The notes under the pieces: model-generated
Databases searched by the model: none
What the model was told of the DNA's origin: nothing
The model's input: the letters and a program-made list of their open reading frames with translations, nothing else
Program-made: the position numbers and the translations under genes
In this document: in pieces, positions 61,690-62,074 of the stretch
Layout of the letters: each line of letters starts with the position of its first letter
Numbering within the stretch: the first letter of the stretch is position 1
Source: Streptomyces sp. NRRL S-118
GTDB taxonomy: Bacteria; Actinomycetota; Actinomycetes; Streptomycetales; Streptomycetaceae
NCBI RefSeq assembly: GCF_000716335.1
Contig: NZ_KL591024.1
Location: 28,657 to 90,730 of the forward strand
Reading direction: 5' to 3'
DNA: 62,074 bases

Positions 61690-62030
61690 TCCCGTCCTAC
61701 GGGCCCGGCTGCGCGCGGTGTTGCTCGACGAACTCCGGGCCTGGCCCCAGGAGCCGCTGTACCTGCCCGCGCCGGCCACTCCCCTGCTGCGCACCCTGTG
61801 CGACGCCTGCGCGCCGATCCGGCGGACAGCCGCACCCTCGCCGAACCGGGGGCCAGGCGGGGGCTGGCGACCGCACCCTGTCCCGGCCCTTCCGCGGCGA
61901 CCCCGGCATGACGTTCCCGCAGTGGCGCACCCAGTTGCGGCTCCACCACGCGCCGGTCCTGCTGGCCGAGAAATCGCCTGTCACCGCGGTCGCGCATCGG
62001 TGCGGCTGGGCTGGGACGCCACCGGCCGGC
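61690..62030 (+). pseudogene. AraC-family regulator remnant in three frames
   Basis: The plus strand encodes RLRAVLLDELRAWPQEPLYL then PAPATPLLRTLC, shifts to LRADPADSRTLAEPGARRGL, and shifts again to DRTLSRPFRGDPGMTFPQWR, TQLRLHHAPVLLAEKSPVTA and VAHRCGWA. These are successive pieces of one AraC/XylS helix-turn-helix domain, so at least two frameshifts have destroyed the gene. It breaks off before the usual AFxxAFRRxxG end. Confidence 0.7.
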
Positions 62031-62048
62031 CGCCCCTGCGGCCACGCG

Positions 62049-62074
62049 GCTCCGGCTCCGGCTCCGGCTCCGGC
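62049..62074. repeat. Hexanucleotide repeat GGCTCC at the right edge
   Basis: About four copies of a six-base unit run into the window edge. It may continue beyond it. Confidence 0.7.

Noticed and set aside
1..62074. CRISPR arrays, tRNA or rRNA genes
   Set aside because: No regularly spaced repeats, cloverleaf-type tRNA ends or rRNA segments were noticed; a tRNA scan would be needed to be certain.

Overview
The window is very GC-rich, its genes use G/C at nearly every third codon position, and many start with GTG behind GGAGG-type ribosome sites. Together with typical families (SARP/AfsR regulator, subtilisin inhibitor, DUF3618 and small-holin stress proteins, ECF41 sigma factor, DUF6228, SUFU-domain protein) this points to a Streptomyces-like actinomycete. 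Frequent frameshifts, gene fragments and three patches of transposase debris suggest an accessory region such as a chromosome arm. No rRNA, tRNA or CRISPR array was seen.

Layout. 1-11.1 kb: a gene tail, a membrane protein with two CxxC pairs, an HD-domain protein, a 1136-residue SARP regulator divergent from an imine reductase, a small secreted protein, and an AAA ATPase/TPR-membrane pair. 11.4-16.4 kb: an RNA 2',3'-cyclic phosphodiesterase and a very large protein gene split by a one-base frameshift. 16.8-20.7 kb: a cyclooxygenase-like heme oxygenase gene behind a P450 gene, divergent from a broken acyl-lipid desaturase; I read this as a candidate oxylipin locus. 21-28 kb: small Streptomyces proteins, two VOC proteins, a methyltransferase and a three-gene stress-type membrane cluster with a sigmaB-like promoter. 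23.4-30.3 kb: transposase remnants surrounding a RidA/TetR pair that shares a perfect palindrome.

30-43 kb: a DUF6228 protein, a VWA protein, a gene-poor 1 kb with tandem repeats, an alpha/beta hydrolase, an AlkD-like protein, membrane proteins, two tandem DUF4139 (MuiA-like) genes, a DCC-family protein and a small secreted protein with repeated palindromes upstream. 44-50 kb: response regulator, histidine kinase, ABC ATPase and FtsX-type permease on one strand, probably a cell-envelope stress module.

50-62 kb: a PhzF-like protein without the usual catalytic Glu, a frameshifted gene, DUF4240 and SUFU proteins (possible orphan immunity genes), a fluoroacetate-dehalogenase-like hydrolase, a LysE exporter, a subtilisin inhibitor, an NDH-2 gene with an N-terminal frameshift and a Rex-like operator upstream, its neighbouring ECF41 sigma factor, a membrane protein with an extracellular tail, a small membrane protein and an AraC-family remnant.

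Functional links are inferred from gene order, motifs and family knowledge; no database search was possible.
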